Positions 8,924-16,969 of a stretch of DNA of 35,860 nucleotides are shown in pieces; within the stretch, counting starts at the first letter, position 1, and the number at the start of each line of letters is the position of its first letter. The notes under the pieces are model-generated. The model was not told the DNA's origin, ran no database searches, and saw only the letters and a program-made list of their open reading frames with translations. The DNA is from an uncultured Granulosicoccaceae bacterium (GTDB taxonomy: Bacteria; Pseudomonadota; Gammaproteobacteria; CALCKW01), in the NCBI GenBank assembly GCA_937925815.1, contig CALAMQ010000077.1:1-35860 (forward strand). Direction: 5' to 3'. Position numbers and translations under genes: made by a program.

Positions 8924-9868
8924 TCAAGACCCGCGCGAGTTGGATGAAGCGTCTGTGGTGCCCGCTTTGGCGAGCTCGGCGATGCCACCGATGGCGCCAA
9001 TCAGGCTGCTCGCCTCGAGCGGCATAAAGACGGTGCGCTGTTGGTCTGCGCCGGCGATGTCTTTGAGTGCAGTGACATAGCTCTGCGCGACGAAGTAGTT
9101 CAGCGCCTGCACGTCGCCACCGGCGACCGCAGCAGAGACCACTTCGGTTGCGCGGGCTTCGGCCTCGGCCGCGCGCTCGCGCCCCTCGGCCTCGCGGAAG
9201 GCGGCCTCACGCTCGCCTTCGGCTTGTAAAATGGCGGCCTGTTTTTCACCCTCGGCGCGCAAGATGGCGGATTCGCGTTCGCCCTGTGCTTCGAGGATGG
9301 ACGCGCGTTTCTCGCGCTCGGCTTTCATCTGCCGCGCCATGGAGTCAACCAGATCGCGCGGTGGCTCGATGTCTTTGATCTCGATGCGCGTTACTTTCAC
9401 GCCCCACGGTTGGGTTGCCTCGTCTACCACGCGCAGCAAACGCTCGTTGATCACGTTGCGGTTGGAGAGCAGGTCGTCGAGGTCCATGCTGCCCATCACG
9501 GTCCGGATGTTGGTGGTGGTGAGATTGATGATGGCGCCTTCGCGGTTGGTCACTTCATAGGAGGCGCGCGCGGCGTCGAGCACCTGGAAATACACCACGC
9601 CGTCCACTTTCACCATGGCGTTGTCACGGGTGATGATCTCTTGAGACGGCACGTCGTTGACTGTCTCCATCATGTTCACGCGGTTTGAGACGCGGTCGAC
9701 GAAGGGGATGATGAAATGCAGGCCTGGTGTCAGGGTGCGGGTGTAGCGTCCGAGGCGTTCGACGGTGTGTTCTTCGCCCTGCGGCACGATTTGATAGGTG
9801 GCCCAGACAACTGCTGCCGCGAGCGCCAGCAACACCAGCGTAAAGGTGGAAAAACCCTCGATTCCCAT
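8924..9868 (-). CDS. SPFH/Band 7 domain protein (stomatin/QmcA type)
   Basis: This protein of 314 residues starts at the ATG at 9868, which has an excellent GGGAG site six bases upstream; an in-frame GTG at 9901 is less likely. One N-terminal membrane helix (FTLVLLALAAAVVWATYQIV) is followed by the Band 7 domain (GEEHTVERLGRYTRTLTPGLHFIIPFVDRV, SQEIITRDNAMVKVDGVVYF), an Ala/Glu-rich helical stretch with EGE repeats (ILEAQGERES, ILRAEGEKQA, ILQAEGEREA) and the C-terminal FMPLEASSLIGAIGGIAEL segment. SPFH proteins form ring oligomers in the inner membrane and modulate membrane proteases. The gene is probably in an operon with nfeD. Confidence 0.95.
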   Translation of the reverse strand: MGIEGFSTFTLVLLALAAAVVWATYQIVPQGEEHTVERLGRYTRTLTPGLHFIIPFVDRVSNRVNMMETVNDVPSQEIITRDNAMVKVDGVVYFQVLDAARASYEVTNREGAIINLTTTNIRTVMGSMDLDDLLSNRNVINERLLRVVDEATQPWGVKVTRIEIKDIEPPRDLVDSMARQMKAEREKRASILEAQGERESAILRAEGEKQAAILQAEGEREAAFREAEGRERAAEAEARATEVVSAAVAGGDVQALNYFVAQSYVTALKDIAGADQQRTVFMPLEASSLIGAIGGIAELAKAGTTDASSNSRGS

Positions 9869-10017
9869 GCCGATCTCCCAATCGAACTGTTGCGCGACCA
9901 CCGCACAAGTCAGTGTTAATCATGGGGGTAAATCGGCCGTTTGCAACAGCCCAATTGGACTTGCTACGCGCGCCATGGGGCGTCACAGTGCGGGTTTCTT
10001 TCCGCGAGACTGCCGCC

Positions 10018-10437
10018 ATGTACCAAGCCCGCCTGCACATCGACACCCCCGGTCGAGGGATGCTCGACATCAGCCGTGACGTCGCTGCGGAGGTGCGAGA
10101 GAGTAAAGTGGTCGCGGGCCTTTGTTCGGTGTTTGTCCGTCACACCAGCGCCTCGCTTGTGATCAGTGAAAACGCAGACCCGGATGTGCAGCTCGACCTC
10201 GAAACCGCCTTTGCACGCCTGGCACCGGACGGGGATGCAGCCAATGTGCACGTTTGCGAGGGACCGGATGATATGCCCGCGCACACACGCAGCGTTCTAA
10301 CACAAACAAATATCACGGTGCCGGTGGCGGAGTGCCGGCTGTTGTTGGGTACTTGGCAGGGCATCTACCTTTGGGAACACCGTCACCGCGCCCATCGGCG
10401 CGAGCTGGTGGTCACGGTGATGGGCGAGATGGGATGA
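10018..10437 (+). CDS. YjbQ family protein (UPF0047)
   Basis: From the ATG at 10018 this is a 139-residue protein, the standard length for the YjbQ/UPF0047 family; longer in-frame starts (from 9913) would add a non-conserved tail. Family landmarks are present: the opening LHIDTPGRGMLDISRDV, FVRHTSASLVISENADPDVQLDLE, the segment EGPDDMPAHTRSVLTQ and GTWQGIYLWEHRHRAHRREL. The conserved histidines in HTSAS, PAHTRS and WEHR form the putative metal site. E. coli YjbQ shows weak thiamine-phosphate synthase activity, but the physiological role is unsettled. It is divergent from the SPFH gene with about 150 bp between. Confidence 0.93.
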   Translation: MYQARLHIDTPGRGMLDISRDVAAEVRESKVVAGLCSVFVRHTSASLVISENADPDVQLDLETAFARLAPDGDAANVHVCEGPDDMPAHTRSVLTQTNITVPVAECRLLLGTWQGIYLWEHRHRAHRRELVVTVMGEMG

Positions 10438-10441
10438 GTGT

Positions 10442-10969
10442 TTAGTAGGCTTTGAGAAATTTCTCAGCCGCTTCGTCGGCGCGTTGCTGTTGCACCTGGG
10501 CGTGTTGTTGCTTGACCGTCTCGAATGTCGCGGGCTCGGTGTAGAGCAGGCGCGAGCAATTGCAGCCGCGCGTCTTGTGCAATCTGATGTCGATACCGTC
10601 GACTTGCCACTCAAACAGCTGGTCGGTCAGAAACTCGCCCGGTGTCTCACGCGGGGGACCGTATTTCTCGGTCAAGCGGTTGAGCATGCGCTGGTGCGCC
10701 ATGCGGTGGAGGTGGTATTCGGCAAAACCAAATTGCCCGGTCTGCACATCGAACCCGAGGTAGAGCCGGAAGCTTGCGTCCAGAATATTGCTGCTGTCAA
10801 AAACCTCGTAGACCTGATTGCGCTCGGTTTCTTGCAGCGTGGCACCCGCGCGTTTCACGGCGAAGCCGAGGTTGCCTTTATCGGCGTTGGCCAGAGGCAC
10901 ACCGAATAACTCCACAGCCGAGGCTGGAAGGCTTGTCAGTAACAGAAAGGTCAGAAAAATAGCGCGCAT
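10442..10969 (-). CDS. exported hypothetical protein
   Basis: I do not recognise this 175-residue protein. It begins with a clear Sec signal peptide (MRAIFLTFLLLTSLPASA, predicted cut after residue 18). The mature part carries LFGVPLANADKGNL near its start, two strands ending LYLGFDVQTGQFGFAEYHL, a helix followed by LTEKYGPPRETPG, FEWQVDGIDIRLHKT, and a GCNCSRLLY motif with two cysteines that could form a disulfide in the periplasm. A polar Gln-rich helix closes the protein. The helix-GPP-strand pattern recalls small periplasmic proteins with a BamE-like topology; this is only a shape resemblance. It is divergent from the GST gene. Confidence 0.7.
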   Translation of the reverse strand: MRAIFLTFLLLTSLPASAVELFGVPLANADKGNLGFAVKRAGATLQETERNQVYEVFDSSNILDASFRLYLGFDVQTGQFGFAEYHLHRMAHQRMLNRLTEKYGPPRETPGEFLTDQLFEWQVDGIDIRLHKTRGCNCSRLLYTEPATFETVKQQHAQVQQQRADEAAEKFLKAY

Positions 10970-11070
10970 AAGGGGGGTATCGGCGCGAGTGCGGCCATTT
11001 TGTAGGGATGCCTGACTGCGGCGCGAAATGGGTACACTTGTGAACCACCTTCGCCACAGTGATCACCCGC

Positions 11071-11673
11071 ATGTATACCTTGATCGGCAACCCCAAAAAT
11101 CGCAGTTTCCGCGTGCTCTGGGCTCTGGAGGAGCTCGGCGTGCCCTACGAAATTGAACCCGAGCAGCCGCAGAGCGCGGGCATGCGAGCGGCCAACCCGA
11201 GCGGCAAAGCGCCCGCGCTGCGCGTCGACGACGAGATCTTGATTGATTCGGTTGCCATTGTGCAATTCCTCGCCGACCGCCACGGCGACCTCAGTCACGC
11301 ACCGGGCAGTGTCGCGCGCGCCAAACAAGACAGCTTGCTGCATTTTGCGCTCGACGATTTCGACGGCTCGGCCTGGACTCTCGCTAAACACAGCTTTGTG
11401 TTTCCCGAGGCGCTCAGGCAAAAAGACGCGATCCGAGACGGCGTGAGCTGGGATCTGACCCGCGCATACGCAGCTTTTCAGGCGCGCGTCGGTGACGGTC
11501 CATGGTTGAGCGGTGAGCGCTTCACCGTCGCCGATATCATCACTGTGCACTGCGCGCAGTGGCTCTCGCGCGCGAGCCAAGTGCCACAGTGTGAGGCACT
11601 CACGCAATTGGTAGAGCGTGCCGTGGCGCGGCCTGCCTACCAGCGCGCAGACGCGATTCGACAGGCGGCGTGA
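11071..11673 (+). CDS. glutathione S-transferase family protein
   Basis: From the ATG at 11071 this is a 200-residue cytoplasmic protein with the two-domain GST layout (an in-frame GTG at 11059 is an alternative). The N-terminal thioredoxin-like domain has IGNPKNRSFRVLWALEELG with a plausible catalytic Ser near residue 12, the cis-proline motif NPSGKAPAL and the glutathione-contact motif DSVAIVQFLADRHG. The helical C-terminal domain includes GPWLSGERFTVADIITVHCAQW, the family's N-capping box. Such proteins conjugate or reduce substrates with glutathione; the substrate is unknown. Its TGA overlaps the GTG start of the next gene (GTGA), indicating translational coupling with the dienelactone-hydrolase-like protein. 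Confidence 0.92.
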   Translation: MYTLIGNPKNRSFRVLWALEELGVPYEIEPEQPQSAGMRAANPSGKAPALRVDDEILIDSVAIVQFLADRHGDLSHAPGSVARAKQDSLLHFALDDFDGSAWTLAKHSFVFPEALRQKDAIRDGVSWDLTRAYAAFQARVGDGPWLSGERFTVADIITVHCAQWLSRASQVPQCEALTQLVERAVARPAYQRADAIRQAA

Positions 11674-12272
11674 CCGCGCGCGCCGCGCTGCAACGGGTTG
11701 TGGTCAGCGACGTATTTGGTCGCACCCGCGCGTTCGATGAATTGGTGGCGCGGTTGCCGGGCGTGGTGGCTGTTGTCGATCCCTACGGCGGCCGCGAGCG
11801 AGGTTTTGGCAGTGAGGCAGAGGCCTACGCAGCCTTTGTCTCTGAAGTGGGTCTAGAAGGCTACACCGAGTTGTTGTCGCATCAATTGCGGTCACTCGGC
11901 CCGCCCGTGAGCGTGATCGGATTTAGCGTGGGCGGTGCCGCAATCTGGTGCTTGCCGGCCGATTCACCGGTAAGTGGTGGGCTCTGTTTTTACAGTTCGC
12001 AAGTACGGCACCACGCCGACTGTGCACCAGTCTTTCCGCTTCAGCTTGTGTTGCCCGCTTTTGAATCGCACTTTTCAGTTGACGATCTCGCTCATCGCGT
12101 CGCGCGCCATCCAGGTGTGACCAGTACGCGCACGACCGGCCGGCACGGTTTCATGAACGCCGTGTCTGAGCATTTTGACGCGCGCTTGTATTGCTCAGTT
12201 CTAGCGGATCTCTCTGCGCTGCCGCCGGAGCTTTGTTTTAGTCAGTGTTCGCTGAGCGCTTGTCGCCACTGA
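11670..12272 (+). CDS. dienelactone hydrolase-like alpha/beta hydrolase
   Basis: This 200-residue protein has the compact alpha/beta hydrolase plan of the dienelactone hydrolase group. The nucleophile elbow is GFSVGG (Ser near residue 85, from VSVIGFSVGGAAIW), and the catalytic His is probably in TTGRHGFMNAVSEHFD, a pattern like the HGF motif of DLH proteins. The acid is less certain. Where classical DLH enzymes have Cys in the elbow, this one has Ser. It starts at a GTG overlapping the stop of the GST gene, so the two are coexpressed. The 3' end overlaps the convergent hydrolase gene by 35 bp. The C-terminal tail (CFSQCSLSACRH) lies in that overlap and is not family-like. Substrate unknown. 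Confidence 0.75.
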   Translation: MTARAALQRVVVSDVFGRTRAFDELVARLPGVVAVVDPYGGRERGFGSEAEAYAAFVSEVGLEGYTELLSHQLRSLGPPVSVIGFSVGGAAIWCLPADSPVSGGLCFYSSQVRHHADCAPVFPLQLVLPAFESHFSVDDLAHRVARHPGVTSTRTTGRHGFMNAVSEHFDARLYCSVLADLSALPPELCFSQCSLSACRH

Positions 12273-13011
12273 TCAGCGCGTCCAGCGTGTCGCGCAAGAC
12301 GTCGAGGTCGGCAGGACGCGAGAGCCGGTGGTCGCCGTCTGGCACGCGTGTCAGCGTTTTGTCCGCACCGGACCAGGCGTTGAGCAGGGCCTCGGATTGT
12401 GTGATGGGTACATCGGGGTCTTGCCCGCCGTGCAGTGCACGAAGTGGGCAATGCAGAGGGATTGCTGCACGCAACACGCAGGCATCGCGACTGCGGTCAA
12501 ACAAGGCTTGCGAGAGTGGGTAGGGGCCGTCGCCGTAATCGGAGGGTCGCAAGACGCGGCCGCTCAAAGCGAGTGTGTCGCGTTCTTTTGCGTCAAGGGT
12601 TGGCCACAAGAGGTCTTCGGTGAAATCCGGCGCGGCTGCGACCGTGACGAGCGCCTGTACCCGTTGTGGGTGCGCGAGTGCGACCCGCACCGCGATCCAA
12701 GCGCCCATGCTCGACCCGATAAGCACTTGCGGCCCGCGCGTGACCGCGCAGATTACGGCGCTCGCGTCATCGGTCCAATCGCTGATGCCTAGCAACTCGA
12801 AATCACCGCTCGACTCCCCGTGGCCGCGGTAGTCGACAGCGGTGAAAGACCAGCCGCGCGCCTCTGCAAGTGCGAGCAGGTAGCGCGCTTTGTCGCCCGC
12901 GCGGTGCGAGCGAAAGCCCGGCAGAAAAACCAGACCTGGGCCGTCTGGGTGGCTGCCATGGCAGTGGGTGTAGGCGAGGGTGTCTGTGCCCGTGGCAAGC
13001 GTTGCGTGCAC
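12238..13011 (-). CDS. alpha/beta fold hydrolase (ABHD10-like)
   Basis: This 257-residue cytoplasmic protein is a serine hydrolase. It has the oxyanion region LVFLPGFRSHRAGDKA, the segment FTAVDYRGHGESSGDF, the nucleophile elbow IGSSMGAWIAV (Ser near residue 99), a catalytic Asp in LHGGQDPDVP and His in PDGDHRLSRPADL. The LPGFrS opening and the DGDHRLS ending are typical of the group that includes mitochondrial ABHD10 and many proteobacterial homologues, some with thioesterase or depalmitoylase activity. The start is GTG at 13011, four bases after the TesA gene, so tesA is first in a two-gene operon. Confidence 0.88.
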   Translation of the reverse strand: MHATLATGTDTLAYTHCHGSHPDGPGLVFLPGFRSHRAGDKARYLLALAEARGWSFTAVDYRGHGESSGDFELLGISDWTDDASAVICAVTRGPQVLIGSSMGAWIAVRVALAHPQRVQALVTVAAAPDFTEDLLWPTLDAKERDTLALSGRVLRPSDYGDGPYPLSQALFDRSRDACVLRAAIPLHCPLRALHGGQDPDVPITQSEALLNAWSGADKTLTRVPDGDHRLSRPADLDVLRDTLDALISGDKRSANTD

Positions 13012-13015
13012 GGTC

Positions 13016-13630
13016 TCAACGTGTCAGCAGCGGCTCAAGTGCCGGCCAGACCAGATCGAGCAGAATCGGTTGGGCTGCGCTGTTTGGGTGGATGCCGTCG
13101 TCTTGCATCAATGAGGGGTCAGTTGCCACGCCCTCTAAGAAGAAGGGAACCAGGGCCGTGTTGTGCTCTTCTGCAACTTGCGCGAAAGACTCTAAAAAGC
13201 GCTGGGTGTAGCGCGCGCCGTAATTGCTTGGGATGCGCATGCCAAGCAGCAACACCTCGCCGTTGGCTTCTTGGACAAGCTGCACCATCGTTGACAAATT
13301 TTGACGAATATTTTGCAAAGATTGACCGCGCAGGCCGTCGTTCCCGCCGAGCTCGATGACTACAATGTCAGGGCGGTGGCGTGCGAGTGCGTCGGGCAGC
13401 CGTGCGAGACCGCCGCTGGTGGTGTCGCCGCTGATGCTGGCATTGATCACGTCAAAGCCAGTGTCGCCGTCTGCCAGTTTGTTGCCCAGCAACGCCACCC
13501 AGCCCTCGCGCTCGTCGATGCCGTAACCTGCAGACAAGCTGTCACCCATAACCAAAATGGTGCTGGCGTTTAATGACTGCACGTTAAAAGTGAACGTTAT
13601 GAGCAATAGGGCGATCAGACGGTTTAACAC
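13016..13630 (-). CDS. tesA: arylesterase/lysophospholipase TesA (SGNH hydrolase)
   Basis: This 204-residue SGNH/GDSL hydrolase has an N-terminal signal peptide (residues 1-23, LIALLLITFTFNVQSLNAS) and all four blocks: block I ILVMGDSLSAGYGI with catalytic Ser31, block II Gly in SISGDTTSGG, block III GGNDGLRG and block V DDGIHPNSAAQ with the Asp-His pair. TesA is a periplasmic thioesterase I/protease I/lysophospholipase L1 that cleaves acyl-CoA analogues and aryl or phospholipid esters. The start is GTG at 13630. The gene is head-to-head with the ybbA-like ATPase gene, with only 28 bp between starts, the same arrangement as tesA/ybbA in E. coli. Confidence 0.93.
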   Translation of the reverse strand: MLNRLIALLLITFTFNVQSLNASTILVMGDSLSAGYGIDEREGWVALLGNKLADGDTGFDVINASISGDTTSGGLARLPDALARHRPDIVVIELGGNDGLRGQSLQNIRQNLSTMVQLVQEANGEVLLLGMRIPSNYGARYTQRFLESFAQVAEEHNTALVPFFLEGVATDPSLMQDDGIHPNSAAQPILLDLVWPALEPLLTR

Positions 13631-13658
13631 GGGTCGGTCACTTCAAGGAGAGTCAACG

Positions 13659-14345
13659 TTGGAACACACTGTACTGCAAGCGCAGTCGCTGTCAAAAACC
13701 GTCGCAGCCCCGCACGGCGACGGTCCTGACCTTTCGCTGCTGGACGATGTTTCGTTGAGCGTCTCTGCCGGCGAGGCGGTGGCGGTTATCGGTCCCTCTG
13801 GTGCAGGGAAGTCGACATTGCTCGGGTTGCTCGCGGGACTGGATCAGTCGACAGACGGTTCAGTCGAGATGTTTGGTGCGTCCTTGAATGCGCTTGACGA
13901 AGACGGGCGCGCGGCACTGCGCCGTGGTCGTGTTGGTTTTGTGTTTCAAAATTTTCAACTGTTGCCCGGATTGAGTGCGCAAGAGAACGTCAAGCTCACA
14001 CTCGAACTCGCCGGCACCGCCAACAGCGACGCGCGCGCAGCCGAAGCGCTCGCGGCGGTTGGCCTCGCAGAGCGCGCACAGCATGTGCCAGCGCAGCTCT
14101 CTGGCGGCGAGCAGCAACGCGTGGCACTTGCGCGTGCTTTTGCGGTGAAGCCTCAACTCCTGTTCGCAGATGAGCCCACGGGCAACCTCGACCAAGCAAC
14201 GGGTGAGACCATTGCAGATCAACTGTTTGCGCTTCGCGATCAAAGCGGCTGCGCGTTGGTATTGGTCACCCACGACAGCACGCTTGCCGCGCGCTGTGAC
14301 CGCCGTCTTGTGATGCGCGGGGGGCGTCTCGATGCCGCTGATTGA
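13659..14345 (+). CDS. ybbA: ABC transporter ATPase, YbbA/LolD type
   Basis: From the TTG at 13659, which has AAGGAG eight bases upstream, this is a 228-residue ABC ATPase; longer in-frame starts would run into the tesA start. Motifs: Walker A GPSGAGKST (residues 45-53), Q-loop FVFQNFQLLPGLSAQENV, signature LSGGEQQR (147-154), Walker B LLFADEP (167-173), D-loop GNLD and H-loop LVTHD. The GEQQR signature and the FxNFxLLPxL Q-loop are typical of LolD/MacB/YbbA ATPases, which drive FtsX-type permeases. It overlaps the permease gene by 14 bp, and its tesA neighbour supports the YbbA assignment over LolD. Confidence 0.93.
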   Translation: MEHTVLQAQSLSKTVAAPHGDGPDLSLLDDVSLSVSAGEAVAVIGPSGAGKSTLLGLLAGLDQSTDGSVEMFGASLNALDEDGRAALRRGRVGFVFQNFQLLPGLSAQENVKLTLELAGTANSDARAAEALAAVGLAERAQHVPAQLSGGEQQRVALARAFAVKPQLLFADEPTGNLDQATGETIADQLFALRDQSGCALVLVTHDSTLAARCDRRLVMRGGRLDAAD

Positions 14346-16818
14346 CAGCTTGCGCCGTGGTGTTGGGTCGGCGCTGGCCGCCGAGGGCCGCGTGGTGGTG
14401 TTCGCGCTCGCACTCGCGGTTGCAGCCGTTAGCGGCGTTGGATTTTTCACAGAGCGCGTCGGTGGCGCGCTGTCCGCGCGGGCAGACGACATGCTCGGTG
14501 GCGATTTACTGCTCCGCGACAACCATCCCTTGCCAGAGGTCGTTGCGAGCGAGATTGAGACCTTGGACTTGCAGTTTGTCTCGTTGTTGACTTTTCCAAG
14601 CGTGGCACTTAACGCCGACGACGATTCGGCGCTGGTGTCGGTCAAAGTGGTCGAAGCGGGGTACCCGCTGCGTGGCGAACTCGCCACAAGCACCGCGCGC
14701 TTTGGCGGTGAATCACTCACCGGTGATATCCCCGAACCCGGTGAATTTTGGGTTGAGGAGCGGTTGCTCAGTGAGCTCGGGGCCGAGCTCGGTGACACGC
14801 TCTATGTCGGTTCACTTGGATTTCCGGTCACGCGCGTGATCACCTATGAATCAGACCGTGGCGGGTCGTTGTTTCAAATTGCGCCACGGGTGATGTTTAA
14901 CCGCGCTGATCTAGCCGCCGCCGAGTTGCTCGGCGAGGGCAGTCGCGTGCGTTACACCACTCAGCTCGTTGGCGATGTCAATGCGCTGGAGACTTTGCAG
15001 GAGTCACTGTCTGAGCAGGCGCACCCCGGCCTCCGCGTTGAGACAGTCAGCGACGCGCGGCCGCAAGTGCAAAATTCGCTCGACCGCGTCGGCCGGTTTC
15101 TCGGCATGGCCGCGATGTTGACCGTGTTGGTCGCCGGTGCCGCCGTGGCAGTGTCACTGCAAGAGCAAGTTGCGCGCGCCTCTGATGAGGCGGCGGTTCG
15201 GCGCGCCTTTGGTGCCACCCACCGCGAGGTGCTGTTGCGTGTGTTGCGCTTGTTGGGCTGGCAGGCTGCTCTGGGTATCGTAATTGGTCTTGTGCTCGGG
15301 CTCGCATTGCAGGGCGCGATCAGCAGCGTTCTAAGCTTTTTGTTTACAACTGAATTGCCCGCGCCTGGCGCTGGCCCTGTGATTGCGGGCGCAGCGACGG
15401 CAATCGTGACGTTGGCGGGTTTTGGTCTGCCGGCGGTGCTCGGTATTCAACGCGTGCCGGTGATGCGCGTATTGCGCAAGGAAATGGGTGCGCCTCCACC
15501 AGCGGCTTGGGCTGTAATCGGGTCAGCAGTGCTGGCGCTCGCGGTGTTGTTGCTCTGGCAGGCGCGCGATGTGGTGCTCGCGGGCCTTGTGCTCGGCGCG
15601 TTGCTCGGCGCAACTGCCGTGCTCTATGCGCTCGCGGCGGGCTTGCAGTGGCTGGCGGGACGCGTCGCCGGCAATTTGCGGCCAGGTTGGCGCTTTGGTG
15701 TGGCTGCCATTGCGCGGCGAGGCGCGGCAGGGCGGCTGCAACTCACTGCGACCGGGCTTGGCTTGTTGTCGATGTTGTTGTTATCCACCGTCGGCACTGA
15801 TCTGCTGCGCACCTGGCAGCGCGAATTGCCGGCTGATTTGCCGAACCTCTTCCTCGTGAACGTGCAGACTGACGCCGCAGATGATGTGCAAGCACGGCTA
15901 GAGGAGCTGACCGGTGACGCGGTTGAAATCTACCCCATGACGCGTGGCCGGCTGGTTGCGCTCAACGGCACCCCGGTGACGCCAGAGGATTTTCCGGAAG
16001 AAGCGCGGCGCACGGTTGGGCGAGAGTGGAATCTGACGTCGAGCGAAACGCTTCGCGCTGACAACATCATCACCGCTGGCGAGTGGTGGGAGCCCGGCGC
16101 TCAAGTGAGCGAGGTGTCGCTTGAAGACGAGCTCGCGGTACGCATGGGCGTGTCGCTCGGTGATACGCTCACCTTGCGCGTGGCGGGGGTGGACGTGGAC
16201 GCGACCATCACGTCACTGCGCGAGGTTGATTGGGATAACTTCAAACCCAATTTTTTCGCGATCTTGCACCCGAGCGTGCGCGAGGGACTGGCAACCACAT
16301 TCATGACGAGCGTGCGTCTCAATGACAACCAACGCGACGGCGCTGTGGCCGATATCGTGCGCGACTACCCCGGTGTCACCGCGCTCGATGTGCGCTCGCT
16401 GATCGAACGTATATCGGGATTGATTGACGCCGGCGCAAGTGCGGTGCGTTACACGCTGGTGTTGACCTTGCTCGCAGGCGCGGTGGTGTTGATCGCCGGT
16501 GTGCAGGCCTCAACCGCAGTGCGGGTGCGCGAGTCAGCGCTGCAGCGGGTGCTCGGCGCGAGCCGGGACGAGGTGCGATGGTCGGTGCTCGGTGAATTTG
16601 CGACCCTCGGCGCCGCGGCCGGTATTGTTGCGGCAGTGGTAGCCACCTTGGCCGGGCAACTGGTTGCGCGTTTGGTGTTTGATGTGACCCTCACACCCTC
16701 AATTTGGCCGCTGATCGTGGGCCCTGTGGGCAGTGGGGCGGGCCTGGCGCTGGCTGGGTGGCTGGCAGCGCGCGGCGCCGCCAGTCAACCACCGGGGGTG
16801 TTGCTGCGGCGGCTTTAA
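14332..16818 (+). CDS. ybbP: FtsX-like ABC permease, YbbP type
   Basis: This 828-residue inner-membrane permease has the YbbP/type-VII-like layout: an N-terminal helix, a large periplasmic domain, a first FtsX core (helices around residues 260-375, including VLVAGAAVAVSLQEQVARASDEAAVRRAFGA split over two segments), two or more central helices (450-500), a second periplasmic domain, and a C-terminal FtsX core (705-815) with RVRESALQRVLGASRDEVRW. Partnered with the YbbA ATPase, it is probably a mechanotransmission-type exporter acting on envelope or lipid substrates, not a classical importer; the exact substrate is unknown. Length agrees with YbbP (about 800). The ATG overlaps the ybbA coding end. 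Confidence 0.92.
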   Translation: MPLIDSLRRGVGSALAAEGRVVVFALALAVAAVSGVGFFTERVGGALSARADDMLGGDLLLRDNHPLPEVVASEIETLDLQFVSLLTFPSVALNADDDSALVSVKVVEAGYPLRGELATSTARFGGESLTGDIPEPGEFWVEERLLSELGAELGDTLYVGSLGFPVTRVITYESDRGGSLFQIAPRVMFNRADLAAAELLGEGSRVRYTTQLVGDVNALETLQESLSEQAHPGLRVETVSDARPQVQNSLDRVGRFLGMAAMLTVLVAGAAVAVSLQEQVARASDEAAVRRAFGATHREVLLRVLRLLGWQAALGIVIGLVLGLALQGAISSVLSFLFTTELPAPGAGPVIAGAATAIVTLAGFGLPAVLGIQRVPVMRVLRKEMGAPPPAAWAVIGSAVLALAVLLLWQARDVVLAGLVLGALLGATAVLYALAAGLQWLAGRVAGNLRPGWRFGVAAIARRGAAGRLQLTATGLGLLSMLLLSTVGTDLLRTWQRELPADLPNLFLVNVQTDAADDVQARLEELTGDAVEIYPMTRGRLVALNGTPVTPEDFPEEARRTVGREWNLTSSETLRADNIITAGEWWEPGAQVSEVSLEDELAVRMGVSLGDTLTLRVAGVDVDATITSLREVDWDNFKPNFFAILHPSVREGLATTFMTSVRLNDNQRDGAVADIVRDYPGVTALDVRSLIERISGLIDAGASAVRYTLVLTLLAGAVVLIAGVQASTAVRVRESALQRVLGASRDEVRWSVLGEFATLGAAAGIVAAVVATLAGQLVARLVFDVTLTPSIWPLIVGPVGSGAGLALAGWLAARGAASQPPGVLLRRL

Positions 16819-16969
16819 TGCCGATGAGACAAGCAACACGTCCTTGACGTGCGGTCGCGCTGAGCGCATGGGATAATTGGCGTGCCGGGCGCGGTCCGGC
16901 TGACGCGGAGACGCCACAATCAAACACGCGCTGCACGTAGAAGATGCTGTCGTCACAGACCGAGCGCAG

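Noticed and set aside
13860-14798. A 312-codon minus-strand frame opposite ybbA/ybbP
   Set aside because: Low-complexity Ser/Thr/Arg-rich translation spanning two well-supported genes; no ribosome site or family features.
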